A stretch of 64,000 nucleotides of DNA from Chitinophagaceae bacterium. GTDB lineage: Bacteria > Bacteroidota > Bacteroidia > Chitinophagales > Chitinophagaceae. A program made the translations under genes and the position numbers. Positions 35,922-43,531 of the stretch are shown here, in pieces. Location of the stretch: the NCBI GenBank assembly GCA_016702745.1, contig JADJDJ010000004.1, forward strand, positions 434,001-498,000. Direction: 5' to 3'. Numbering within the stretch: the first letter of the stretch is position 1; every line of letters starts with the position of its first letter. Below the pieces are notes generated by a model. The model was not told where the DNA came from, searched no databases, and saw only the letters and a list, made by a program, of their open reading frames with translations.

Positions 35922-36295
35922 ATTATTTCGTGAATTAGTGGCTAAAATAATTTCTCGCCACGAATGCACTAATGAATATTACCAGCCATTTTTGATCTCA
36001 CATTTATTCGTGAATTAGTGGCTAAAATAATCTCTCGCCACGAATGCACTAATGAGTATTACCAGCCATTTTTGATCTCACATTTATTCGTGAATTAGTG
36101 GCTAAAATAATTTCTCGCCACGAATGCACTAATGAATATTACCGGCCATTTTTGATCTCACATTTATTCGTGAATTAGTGGCTAAAAAAATTTCTCGCCA
36201 CGAATGCACTAATGAGTATTACCAGCCATTTTTGATCTCACATTTATTCGTGAATTAGTGGCTAAAAAAATTTCTTGCCACGAATTCACGAAATT
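35922..36295. repeat. tandem array of five 80-bp units with a palindromic core
   Basis: TGAATTAGTGGCTAAAA recurs at 35931, 36011, 36091, 36171 and 36251, exactly 80 nt apart. Each unit has a left arm TTCGTGAATTAGTGGC, a loop of about 14 nt, and a right arm GCCACGAATGCACTAATGAA (GCCACGAATTCACGAA in the last copy). A constant 32-nt spacer follows, containing CCAGCCATTTTTGATCTCAC. Differences between units are single bases. It fills the 504-nt gap between dusB and the next gene; no ORF is credible here. Confidence 0.92.
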
Positions 36296-36374
36296 TTTCT
36301 CCTTTATTGCTTGTTTCATGCATTACTCCAAAGTTTATCAATACAATCTTTTACCGGTTTGACTTAGTATCAAT

Positions 36375-36620
36375 TCAGGTCCTGCTGATTTTCATTGCCT
36401 TCATCAGTCCATATAATGAAACAAGTGTCCAGGTGGCTTCTAAAATCACAAAGGGCCAGTAACCAATCATCAGGGATGCAGTTGTGGCCAGTCCGGCCCC
36501 GATGATATTGAGGACAAAATAAATTTTACTGTCTGTCTTCATGAGCTTTTCTGTTCCCAGAAAATAGGCCAGCAGGATGATTGCCACCCCGACTGAGCCG
36601 ATAATATCATTCATTGCCAT
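36375..36620 (-). CDS. small membrane protein of the CBU_0592 type
   Basis: 81 residues with three membrane segments (DIIGSVGVAIILLAYFLG, IYFVLNIIGAGLATTASLMI, YWPFVILEATWTLVSLYGLM). The sequence matches the general pattern of the CBU_0592 family of short bacterial membrane proteins, whose role is unknown. It is divergent from the next gene, with 38 nt between the two starts. Confidence 0.75.
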   Translation of the reverse strand: MAMNDIIGSVGVAIILLAYFLGTEKLMKTDSKIYFVLNIIGAGLATTASLMIGYWPFVILEATWTLVSLYGLMKAMKISRT

Positions 36621-36658
36621 AATAATTATATTGTTTTAGATTTGATTAAATTCATGCT

Positions 36659-37123
36659 ATGGCAAAGGTGGTAAAAAAGAAGGCGGAAAAGCCTGATCAA
36701 AAATCAGGAAGCGGAAAAAAATCCTGGCAGGAAAAACTGCATCTGGACCGGGAGGTCGAAATTGAAGTCACCACCAAACGATTTGCAGATATTCCCCCTG
36801 GAGCCAGCATGCTGATTGCCACTCCTTTGATCGTGGACCAATACATCCGTCAGATTCCAAGAGGTCATTTTTCAGATATCCGGCAAATCCGCAAGGATCT
36901 GGCTGCTGAATACCATGCCCAGTATACCTGTCCTGTTACAACCGGTATTTTCGTCAGGATTGTGGCCGAAGCCGCTTTTGAAGAATATGAAAACGGTAAA
37001 GCCCTTGCCCAGATCACTCCCTTCTGGAGAGCCCTGAGTGCCAAGTCACCTTCCGCTAAGAAACTGAGTTTTGGGATGAATTTCCTGCTGGAGCAACAAA
37101 GAAAAGAAGGGATTATTCCTTAA
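36659..37123 (+). CDS. conserved hypothetical protein, about 154 aa
   Basis: Lys-rich N-terminus (MAKVVKKKAEKPDQKSGSGK), then a compact domain with ADIPPGASMLIATPLIVDQY, IRQIPRGHFSDIRQIRKDLA and AEYHAQYTCPVTTGIFVRIV, ending in helices. The IPRG...IRKDLA...CPVTTGIF arrangement is reminiscent of the DNA-binding half of alkyltransferase-like proteins, but this is weak and no PCHR motif is present. It overlaps the convergent membrane-protein gene by 11 nt. Confidence 0.65.
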   Translation: MAKVVKKKAEKPDQKSGSGKKSWQEKLHLDREVEIEVTTKRFADIPPGASMLIATPLIVDQYIRQIPRGHFSDIRQIRKDLAAEYHAQYTCPVTTGIFVRIVAEAAFEEYENGKALAQITPFWRALSAKSPSAKKLSFGMNFLLEQQRKEGIIP

Positions 37124-37625
37124 TCTGCGAACGGAGGCCTTCCAGGTATTTCTTTCCTCTTTTTTCTGCAAAATAATCGGCCACCAGTGCAATCAGTGAC
37201 ATGATAGCCAGTGCCAAACCAAATCCTCTCCAGAAATCATTGTTGAAATCACGGATAAAATACAGATAGAGTCCGGCTCCTGCCAGCAATAATATGATTT
37301 CTGTCCAGCGGTAGATTTTAAAATTGAACATCACCTGCTGCATTCTCGGCCATTCCTTTTCTTTCAGTTCCGCAGGATTCATATCTAATGCATACACATT
37401 CCTGATCCGGTCACTATCACTGCGGCGGTAAACGGTGTACCCCACTACACCCAGCAATGCACCTACTAATGCAAAAGGAATCGCCGCCCCCTTGTAAAAC
37501 GAACCCGGGATCCCAAAGAGAAATACCAGGGAAATCAGCAGGGCTGATAATCCGACCCCGATAAAAAGAAGGCTTTCCTTTTTTTCGGCATTAAAATACT
37601 GTTCGATCGCCTGTTTACTAAACAT
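37113..37625 (-). CDS. membrane protein of unknown function
   Basis: 170 residues from ATG 37625 (an in-frame ATG at 37646 overlaps the upstream gene). Membrane segments LLFIGVGLSALLISLVFLFG, AIPFALVGALLGVVGYTVY, IILLLAGAGLYLYFI and FGLALAIMSLIALVADYFAE. A cytoplasmic loop reads SDRIRNVYALDMNPAELKEK. No known family was recognised. It is the third gene of an apparent operon after the aldehyde dehydrogenase and peroxidase genes. Confidence 0.7.
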   Translation of the reverse strand: MFSKQAIEQYFNAEKKESLLFIGVGLSALLISLVFLFGIPGSFYKGAAIPFALVGALLGVVGYTVYRRSDSDRIRNVYALDMNPAELKEKEWPRMQQVMFNFKIYRWTEIILLLAGAGLYLYFIRDFNNDFWRGFGLALAIMSLIALVADYFAEKRGKKYLEGLRSQIKE

Positions 37626-37629
37626 GCTT

Positions 37630-38310
37630 TTATTGTTGAATGGCATCTTTTATATCCTTACTCATCGGGGAAACGGCAGGATCAAAATAGTGGGTCAGAA
37701 TTCCTTCTTCATTCACCAGGTATTTTGAAAAATTCCAGGAGGGGGGCTTGCTGTTCCAGCCGTTTTTAGTCGAATCCGTCAGCCATTGATAAACCGGGTG
37801 CTGGCCGGATTGGGCAATCACAACCGATTTTTTCATTAACGGAAAACTCACCCCATAATTGATTTTACAAAAACTGGCTATCTCATCGTCAGATCCTTTT
37901 TCCTGTTCTTTGAAATCATTGGCAGGGAATCCAATCACCAGCAGTTTTTCCGGATAAGCCTCTGCCAGTTGCTGCAGGTCGGCATATTGATTGGTATACC
38001 CGCAATTGCTGGCTGTATTGACTACTAGTATTTTTTTGCCCCTGAATTTTTCAAATGAAACGGTATCTCCGTTATTAGCCTGGGCCGATAATTCATAAAA
38101 AGAAACAGGTGGTTTTACTTTCTCATGAGCCATTTGCTTTGAATTTTTTCCTGTGAGTTTAGTAATCCACATGAGGGCGGGATACACTGCTTTCAATACT
38201 TTCTGCCGGTAGGTCATATTTTTTGAGTTACGGTTCACAATTTCCACATATACTGCAAAGGCAGCAATGAGTATCAATAGAACAAGCAGGAATCGTTTTA
38301 GTTTCCTCAT
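37630..38310 (-). CDS. membrane-anchored glutathione-peroxidase-like thiol peroxidase
   Basis: 226 residues. An N-terminal membrane helix (FLLVLLILIAAFAVYVEIV) anchors a peroxidase domain from about 70. VVNTASNCGYTNQYADLQQL has the peroxidatic Cys and WNFSKYLVNEEG the Trp. At the place of the usual FPCNQF motif the sequence reads FPANDFKEQEKGSDDEIASF, so the catalytic Gln is replaced by Asp. It probably reduces hydroperoxides with thioredoxin at the periplasmic face. The start overlaps the aldehyde dehydrogenase stop (ATGA), so it is translationally coupled to a lipid-aldehyde-handling enzyme. Confidence 0.88.
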   Translation of the reverse strand: MRKLKRFLLVLLILIAAFAVYVEIVNRNSKNMTYRQKVLKAVYPALMWITKLTGKNSKQMAHEKVKPPVSFYELSAQANNGDTVSFEKFRGKKILVVNTASNCGYTNQYADLQQLAEAYPEKLLVIGFPANDFKEQEKGSDDEIASFCKINYGVSFPLMKKSVVIAQSGQHPVYQWLTDSTKNGWNSKPPSWNFSKYLVNEEGILTHYFDPAVSPMSKDIKDAIQQ

Positions 38311-39680
38311 CGGATGACCCATTTGAAGATTTTAAGTTTCCCTTTCATCGGCGGGTATTTGATTTTAGGATCAAACCAGTAGGGGGTTTTCATTACCGCT
38401 TTGGCATGACTGAAAGTATCAAAGGAATATTTACCATGATAATTCCCCGTTCCGCTGAATCCCCTGCCCCCAAAAGGCAGGTGGTGATTGGTCAGGTGCC
38501 AGCTGCAATTGTTTACACATGCACCACCCGAAGGTACGGCCTGCAGCCATGCTGCTTCCTTTTTACGGCTGGATGTATAGATATAAAAAGAAAGCGGATT
38601 GGGATGGCGACTGATGATCTTTATGGCTTCTTCCATCGTACGGAAAGGGATGACCGGGAGTACCGGTCCGAAAATTTCCTCATTCATCACAGCAGCATCC
38701 GGAGAAACATCACGCAGTACAGTTGGTTCTATAAACAGGCGGGATTTATCTGTTCTGCCACCGCAAACCAGTTTTCCTTCTTTTAAATACTTCTCTATAC
38801 GATCGAATTGTCTCTCATTGATGATCCGGCAATACCCATCATCCTCTTCGGGTTTGGCTGAATACATCACCGGTATAAAATCCCGGATCGCTTCCAGTGT
38901 GGATTCCAGTACCGACTCATGAACCAGCAGGTAATCCGGAGCTACACACATCTGACCGGCATTGGAGAATTTTGTTACCGCAATTCTGTTGGCGGCCACT
39001 TTGATATTGGCATCGGCTTCAATTACACAGGGACTTTTCCCGCCCAATTCCAGCGTTACGGGCACAAGTTTCTCTGCTGCCATTTTATAAATAATTCTTC
39101 CCACTTCGGTACTACCGGTATAAAAAACATGATCAAAAGCAAATTGCTGCATCATGGCAGGGATCACCCGCTGACCTTCTCCCTGCACATACAGTATATA
39201 TTCCGGGGGATAGATTTGCTCAATCATTTTTTTCATCACTGCATCTGTGGCAGGCGCAAACTCACTGGGTTTCATCAGCACACAATTGCCTGCTGCAATC
39301 GCCCCTACCACCGGATTCATCAGCAGCATAAAGGGATAATTCCAGGGGCCGATGACCAGTACCACCCCCAGTGGTTCTTTCATCACCCGGCTGGAAGAAG
39401 GTAAATTGACCAGGTTGGTACCCTTTCGCTCGGGACGCATCCAGCGCTTCAGGTTCCGGAGGGCCGCGTTGATTTCTGCCATCACAAATCCAAGCTCAGT
39501 GACCCAGCTTTCCTCCCGGCTTTTTTTCAGATCCTGCCGCAGGGCTTCATACAATTCCTCCTCATATTCCAGAATAGCGGCTTTTAGTTTGCTGAGCTGT
39601 TCCTTCCTGAATTGATAAGACTGTGTATGACCCTGGTTGAAATACCCACGCAATTTTTCCAGACTGCTGCTCCCTTCCAT
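38307..39680 (-). CDS. aldehyde dehydrogenase (ALDH3-like)
   Basis: 457 residues from ATG 39680 (MEGSSSLEKLRGYFNQ); an upstream frame extension to 39791 would overlap the divergent gene and is less likely. Motifs: GPWNYPFMLLMNPVVGAIAA, KPSEFAPATDAV, FYTGSTEVGRIIYKMAAE, VTLELGGKSPCVIEADANIK with the general-base Glu, and catalytic Cys in SNAGQMCVAPDYLLVH. The C-terminal HLTNHHLPFGGRGFSGTGNY with YHGKYSFDTFSHAKA is typical of ALDH3 enzymes that oxidise fatty aldehydes. First gene of the operon with the peroxidase. Confidence 0.93.
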   Translation of the reverse strand: MEGSSSLEKLRGYFNQGHTQSYQFRKEQLSKLKAAILEYEEELYEALRQDLKKSREESWVTELGFVMAEINAALRNLKRWMRPERKGTNLVNLPSSSRVMKEPLGVVLVIGPWNYPFMLLMNPVVGAIAAGNCVLMKPSEFAPATDAVMKKMIEQIYPPEYILYVQGEGQRVIPAMMQQFAFDHVFYTGSTEVGRIIYKMAAEKLVPVTLELGGKSPCVIEADANIKVAANRIAVTKFSNAGQMCVAPDYLLVHESVLESTLEAIRDFIPVMYSAKPEEDDGYCRIINERQFDRIEKYLKEGKLVCGGRTDKSRLFIEPTVLRDVSPDAAVMNEEIFGPVLPVIPFRTMEEAIKIISRHPNPLSFYIYTSSRKKEAAWLQAVPSGGACVNNCSWHLTNHHLPFGGRGFSGTGNYHGKYSFDTFSHAKAVMKTPYWFDPKIKYPPMKGKLKIFKWVIR

Positions 39681-39752
39681 TTTGGTAAATTTGTTACAAG
39701 TTATCAAAAACCCCATTACTACCCCTTGATATCCCTGCAGGAACTTGAAACA

Positions 39753-40310
39753 ATGCATCCCGATGAAACAGGATTGAACCAACGGATTCATGCGTACTGG
39801 CAGGATTTCTTTACAGGAAATTTCAAATCCTGTCTGAATTATATTTACCCTCCTTTACTGGAAAAAATCCCAAGAAAAAAAATACTGGAGGGTTTTAACC
39901 GGACCTTTAAAAGAAAGTCAGTCACCATTACCACCGACCTGGCAACGATTGATTCTTTCAGTAAAATGGTGGAGACTGATGAAGGTGATTTTTGCCGGAT
40001 TGATTATACGATGCTGATGGCCGTGCAATTCAGCGCCGATCAGAAAACTGGTTTACCTAAAACGGAGAAAAGAAAGAAAAAGCGACAGGAATTCATGCTT
40101 TCGATGTACCAGGCCCAGTATGGAAAAGATAATGCCTGGTTTGATGAGATTACCAAAAGCTTTTGCATTCATATCAGGAATAAATTACTGGCCATCCGGA
40201 AAGATGAAGTCTCCGATTGGTATTTTATGATGCTGACCGAACACCCATTGACTACCGAACTGATCCCCTCCTCTGTTTTACTGATATTAAACCATGACCA
40301 TGACACATGA
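39753..40310 (+). CDS. conserved hypothetical protein
   Basis: 185 residues from ATG 39753 (MHPDETGLNQRIHAYWQDFF); the longer frame from 39612 would run into the divergent aldehyde dehydrogenase gene. Mixed alpha/beta with a Lys-rich loop (KTEKRKKKRQEFML). The end, LLAIRKDEVSDWYFMMLTEH with PLTTELIPSSVLLIL, is hydrophobic. No signal peptide. The fold might resemble a SnoaL/NTF2-like protein (HAYWQDFFTGNFKSCLNYIY), which is only an impression. It overlaps the tadA start by 17 nt. Confidence 0.6.
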   Translation: MHPDETGLNQRIHAYWQDFFTGNFKSCLNYIYPPLLEKIPRKKILEGFNRTFKRKSVTITTDLATIDSFSKMVETDEGDFCRIDYTMLMAVQFSADQKTGLPKTEKRKKKRQEFMLSMYQAQYGKDNAWFDEITKSFCIHIRNKLLAIRKDEVSDWYFMMLTEHPLTTELIPSSVLLILNHDHDT

Positions 40311-40737
40311 ATATTTCATGATGCAAGCCCTGAAAGAAGCCCAGAAAGCTTTTGAACAAGAAGAAATACCCATTGGCGCTGTGGTGGTGATCAATGAAAG
40401 AATCATTGCCAGGGGCCATAATATGACCGAACGGCTGAATGACCCCACGGCCCATGCCGAAATGATTGCGCTGACCTCCGCATTCAATGCCCTGGGAGCC
40501 AAATATCTTCCGGATGCCACCCTTTATGTAACCATCGAACCCTGCCTGATGTGCGCAGGTGCATTATACTGGAGTAAACTGGGCAGAATTGTATATGGAG
40601 CAGCAGATGAAAAAAACGGATATAAAAAAACAGCAGGGACCAACTGGCCCTTTCATCCAAAAACAGAACTGATCCGGGGCGTGCTGGAAGATCAGTGCGC
40701 ACAGCTGATGAAAGATTTTTTTCAGTCAAAAAGATAA
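40294..40737 (+). CDS. tadA: tRNA adenosine deaminase / nucleoside deaminase
   Basis: 147 residues. Zinc motifs of the cytidine-deaminase fold: HAE in NDPTAHAEMIALTSAFNALG and PCxxC in TIEPCLMCAGALYWSKLGRI. IPIGAVVVINERIIARGHNM precedes them. It converts A34 to inosine in tRNA-Arg, or acts as a guanine-type deaminase; length and motifs fit TadA. Translational coupling to the upstream hypothetical gene is likely. Confidence 0.88.
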   Translation: MTMTHEYFMMQALKEAQKAFEQEEIPIGAVVVINERIIARGHNMTERLNDPTAHAEMIALTSAFNALGAKYLPDATLYVTIEPCLMCAGALYWSKLGRIVYGAADEKNGYKKTAGTNWPFHPKTELIRGVLEDQCAQLMKDFFQSKR

Positions 40738-40944
40738 GCAGGGAATCATACTGCATTTAAAAAAAAGTTCAGCCCATTAGTATCCTGAAATAGTAATAGT
40801 ATCTGTTTTAACCTGTAAAAAGGGTCAGTTGATCGCTTTTTACTGGAAAAGTATGTACCAGAGCCGGTTAGCAGGTAAATAATGGCGGCTTTTCGAAAGC
40901 AGGAACAAATCAGTTAATACCGGGCTTATTCAACCAGTGTTGCT

Positions 40945-40952
40945 TACTTTTG
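40945..40952 (+). promoter_or_regulatory. -7 box of the superoxide dismutase gene
   Basis: TACTTTTG matches TAnnTTTG, 38 nt before the ATG at 40991. No clear -33 element was seen. The rest of the 253-nt spacer upstream holds nothing recognisable. Confidence 0.45.
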
Positions 40953-40990
40953 TTATCCTTTCAGCTATTCACTAATTAAACTTTACAACT

Positions 40991-41593
40991 ATGGCATTTA
41001 CACTCGCTCCCCTCCCTTACGCACATGATGCACTGGAGCCGCATATTGATACACAAACCATGCAGATTCACCATGGCAAACACCACCAGGCCTATGTAGA
41101 TAACCTGAATAAAGCCATTGCCGGAACCGAGCATGAAAATAAATCACTGGCTGAACTGGTAGCCAATGCCGGTAAAATTTCACCGGCCGTTCGTAATAAT
41201 GGCGGTGGTCACTGGAACCATACTTTCTTCTGGGAAAGCCTCGACGAAAAAGGTGGTGGTATGCCTGCCGGTAAACTGGCTGAAGCCATTCACGAAACAT
41301 TTGGATCATTTGAAACATTCAAAGAAAAATTTGCTCAGGCTGGTATGACCCGCTTTGGCAGCGGATGGGCATGGCTGCTGGTGAAAGACGGAAAACTGGA
41401 AATCAGTTCCACCCCTAATCAGGATAATCCATTGATGGATGTAGCCGATGTAAAAGGCACACCGATCCTTGGCGTAGATGTGTGGGAACATGCTTATTAC
41501 CTGAAGTACCAGAATCGCAGGGCTGATTACCTGGCTGCATTCTGGAATGTAGTTGACTGGAAAAAAGTGGCTGACAGATTTGAAGCAGCTTAA
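40991..41593 (+). CDS. sod: Fe/Mn superoxide dismutase
   Basis: 200 residues, standard length. FTLAPLPYAHDALEPHIDTQ with HHGKHHQAYVDNLNKAIAG gives the first metal His residues, NNGGGHWNHTFFWESL the second, and DVWEHAYYLKYQNRRADYLA the Asp and His at the C-terminus. It is cytosolic (no signal peptide) and detoxifies superoxide. GGHWNHTFFW and the downstream residues do not separate iron from manganese safely. Monocistronic, with its own promoter box and a strong terminator. Confidence 0.96.
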   Translation: MAFTLAPLPYAHDALEPHIDTQTMQIHHGKHHQAYVDNLNKAIAGTEHENKSLAELVANAGKISPAVRNNGGGHWNHTFFWESLDEKGGGMPAGKLAEAIHETFGSFETFKEKFAQAGMTRFGSGWAWLLVKDGKLEISSTPNQDNPLMDVADVKGTPILGVDVWEHAYYLKYQNRRADYLAAFWNVVDWKKVADRFEAA

Positions 41594-41616
41594 GAAGAAT
41601 TAAACTATCTATACAG

Positions 41617-41640
41617 ACCCCGGTTAAGACCGGGGTTTTT
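41617..41640 (+). terminator. intrinsic terminator of sod
   Basis: ACCCCGG and CCGGGGT pair around TTAAGA and run into further T residues, 24 nt after the sod stop codon. Confidence 0.9.
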
Positions 41641-41644
41641 TATG

Positions 41645-41875
41645 TCAGGGAACAGGGTCGTAACCACTGCCTCCCCAGGGATGACATTTGGAAATTCTTT
41701 TCAGCGATAACCAGAAACCTTTGAATAACCCATGCTTTTTCAAAGCCTCTACCGCATAATGGGAACAGGTGGGTGTAAAACGGCATTTGGGCCCCAGCCA
41801 GGGAGAAATTACCCACTGGTAGATTTTGATCAATGCTATAAAAGGAAGGCTAAGCAGCCGGAGGAATACTTTCAT
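41645..41875 (-). CDS. yidD: membrane protein insertion efficiency factor YidD
   Basis: 76 residues. IKIYQWVISPWLGPKCRFTP, then TCSHYAVEALKKHGLFKGFW and CHPWGGSGYDPVP, is the family signature with its conserved Cys residues. It associates with the inner membrane and helps membrane-protein insertion. The start overlaps the end of rnpA by 26 nt, the usual rpmH-rnpA-yidD order. Confidence 0.95.
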   Translation of the reverse strand: MKVFLRLLSLPFIALIKIYQWVISPWLGPKCRFTPTCSHYAVEALKKHGLFKGFWLSLKRISKCHPWGGSGYDPVP

Positions 41876-42245
41876 GCAATGTTTTGATCAGTTTCGCAAT
41901 GATTTTCTGAACGGATGTCTGCAGCAGTTGATAGTCCTGTTTTTCCCGGCCGGTGTACATGAGAAAAAGATGCAGTCCTGTATGATGGGAAACAAGCCAT
42001 TCTTTCAACGGCAATTTTTGTAAGCGATAAGCTTCTCTTGTTTGTCGCTTGATCCGGTTACGATCCACTGCCTTTTTAAAATTCCTGGCACTCACCCCAA
42101 CGGTGAAAAGTAAACCGGTCTCCGCAGATTGATAAATGACGCGATAAGGAGCGATCACAAAACTCTTTCCTGAGCTGAATAATTGCTCCAGCGCCTTCCG
42201 GCTTTTCAGCCTTTCTTTTTTATGCAGTGTAAATTGTCCGCTCAT
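41850..42245 (-). CDS. rnpA: ribonuclease P protein component
   Basis: 131 residues. FTLHKKERLKSRKALEQLFS at the N-terminus, VGVSARNFKKAVDRNRIKRQ containing the RNR motif, and TREAYRLQKLPLKEWL. The basic protein assists the RNase P RNA in tRNA 5'-end processing. The ATG at 42245 lies directly after the T-run of the terminator between rpmH and rnpA, so no separate Shine-Dalgarno sequence is possible outside the hairpin. Confidence 0.94.
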   Translation of the reverse strand: MSGQFTLHKKERLKSRKALEQLFSSGKSFVIAPYRVIYQSAETGLLFTVGVSARNFKKAVDRNRIKRQTREAYRLQKLPLKEWLVSHHTGLHLFLMYTGREKQDYQLLQTSVQKIIAKLIKTLHESIPPAA

Positions 42246-42273
42246 AAAAAAAGCCCCGCCGCCGGCGGAGCTT
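42246..42273 (-). terminator. terminator/attenuator between rpmH and rnpA
   Basis: On the minus strand AAGCTCCGCC and GGCGGGGCTT pair around GGC and are followed by a T-run ending at the rnpA ATG. It probably limits readthrough from rpmH into rnpA-yidD, giving more L34 than RNase P protein. Confidence 0.8.
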
Positions 42274-42302
42274 CAATTTATTGAAACCTCAGCAGTAATG
42301 GC

Positions 42303-42458
42303 TTATTTCAGTTTCCTTTCGTCGGAAACAGTCAGTTTTTTACGACCTTTTCTTCTTCTGGCGGCCAGTACTTTACGGCCATTGGCTGTTTCCATACGCT
42401 GACGGAAACCATGTACGGCTTTACGACGCTTACGGTGAGGTTGGAATGTACGTTTCAT
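42303..42458 (-). CDS. rpmH: 50S ribosomal protein L34
   Basis: 51 residues: MKRTFQPHRKRRKAVHGFRQ, then RMETANGRKVLAARRRKGRK and KLTVSDERKLK. This is a full-length L34. It is the first gene of the rpmH-rnpA-yidD unit. A -7 box lies about 87 nt upstream. Confidence 0.97.
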   Translation of the reverse strand: MKRTFQPHRKRRKAVHGFRQRMETANGRKVLAARRRKGRKKLTVSDERKLK

Positions 42459-42552
42459 AATTTTTTTGATATGCGGACCGGGAGAACGGTCCAGGTTTCA
42501 TAATCACCACAGGTCACCACACCGGTGGTTTTGTGAAAGGACGGCAAAGGTA
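42459..42552 (-). promoter_or_regulatory. rpmH promoter box and structured leader
   Basis: TACCTTTG (minus strand, 42545-42552) is a consensus -7 box. The leader of about 80 nt can form GACCG-TTCTCC-CGGTC near 42475-42495 and a second fold from repeats of CACC/GGTG around 42500-42530. A regulatory role is possible but unproven. Confidence 0.4.
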
Positions 42553-42625
42553 AGGATTGGAAGGCAGAACAGGGAAAGATCAGGCAAAAAAATTACTGGC
42601 CGATTGTTATTTACTGATTATCAGT

Positions 42626-43459
42626 CTAAATATGGCCCAATTCCGTATGGATTGATTCGATAGGCTGGCCATAAAATAAAGCCCCATGGCTGTCGAAATC
42701 GGAGGTATCGTCGGTAGTATAAAAAACCCGGCGGCCATTCCTGCTGCATTGCTTTTCAATTTCAGGATGCCGTTGTAAATAATCGGCCAGGCTTTGGGCC
42801 ACAATCTCACCCTGTGCAAGGAGCTTAACACCTACGGGCAGGTGTTCTTCAATTTTTTCGCGAAGCAGGGGATAATGAGTGCATCCCAGCAGGATCACAT
42901 CTATATTCTCTCCTTTTTCAAATAGCTGGTGCAGGTTCTTTTTGATGAAATAGTCGGCACCATGGCTTTCATGTTCGTTATTCTCAGCAAGGGGAACCCA
43001 CATCGGACAGGCTTCCTGGTACACGTTTAGCTCCGGAAAAAATTTTCCGATTTCCATGGGATAAGAACCAGAAGCCACGGTTCCATTAGTGGCCAGCACG
43101 CCTACGCTACCTGTTTCTGAAAAGCGGCCGATGATCTCCGCAGTAGGCCTGATCACACCCAAAACTCTTTTGTCCGGAGCAATGCGGGGAAGATCATTTT
43201 GCTGAATCGTCCGCAGGGCCTTTGCAGAAGCTGTATTACAGGCTAAAATCACCAGGGAGCATCCCTGATCAAAAAACCATTGCACGGCTTCCAGGGTATA
43301 ATGATACACGGTATCAAAGGACCGGTTACCGTAGGGAGCCCGGGCATTATCACCCAGGTAGAGATAATCGTATTGCGGTAAACGGCTGACGATTTCTTTC
43401 AGCACGGTTAATCCGCCGAAGCCGGAATCAAATACACCGATTGGTGAAGCCTGCGACAT
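42626..43459 (-). CDS. murI: glutamate racemase
   Basis: 277 residues from ATG 43459. IGVFDSGFGGLTVLKEIVSR and YLGDNARAPYGNRSFDTVYH are the N-terminal motifs. The two catalytic Cys are in VILACNTASAKALR and VILLGCTHYPLLREKIEEHL. It supplies D-glutamate for peptidoglycan. It lies after the two ompH genes, separated by a terminator, and has its own promoter box 4 nt before the start codon. Confidence 0.95.
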   Translation of the reverse strand: MSQASPIGVFDSGFGGLTVLKEIVSRLPQYDYLYLGDNARAPYGNRSFDTVYHYTLEAVQWFFDQGCSLVILACNTASAKALRTIQQNDLPRIAPDKRVLGVIRPTAEIIGRFSETGSVGVLATNGTVASGSYPMEIGKFFPELNVYQEACPMWVPLAENNEHESHGADYFIKKNLHQLFEKGENIDVILLGCTHYPLLREKIEEHLPVGVKLLAQGEIVAQSLADYLQRHPEIEKQCSRNGRRVFYTTDDTSDFDSHGALFYGQPIESIHTELGHI

Positions 43460-43463
43460 ACTA

Positions 43464-43471
43464 CAAATGTA
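43464..43471 (-). promoter_or_regulatory. -7 box of murI, leaderless
   Basis: TACATTTG on the minus strand, then TAGT and the murI ATG. Transcription would start at the initiation codon. Confidence 0.65.
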
Positions 43472-43483
43472 CTCCTGAAAACA

Positions 43484-43509
43484 GAATACCCCCATATCCG
43501 GGGGTATTC
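43484..43509 (-). terminator. terminator between ompH2 and murI
   Basis: Perfect 10-bp stem GAATACCCCC/GGGGGTATTC with a 6-nt loop, 23 nt past the ompH2 stop codon. It is followed by TCTGTTTTC on the minus strand, a weak T-tract. Confidence 0.75.
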
Positions 43510-43531
43510 CTGTAATTATTTTATGATTGTC

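Noticed and set aside
35922..36295. A CRISPR array (palindromic repeats with spacers of about 30 nt, here and at 48567-48891)
   Set aside because: The spacers are identical or nearly so within each array, the repeat core is longer than usual, and no cas gene is nearby. It is a tandem repeat.
40738..40990. A riboswitch or RNA element upstream of the superoxide dismutase gene
   Set aside because: Only a short GCTTTTCGAAAGC hairpin was seen, and it lies upstream of the promoter box.
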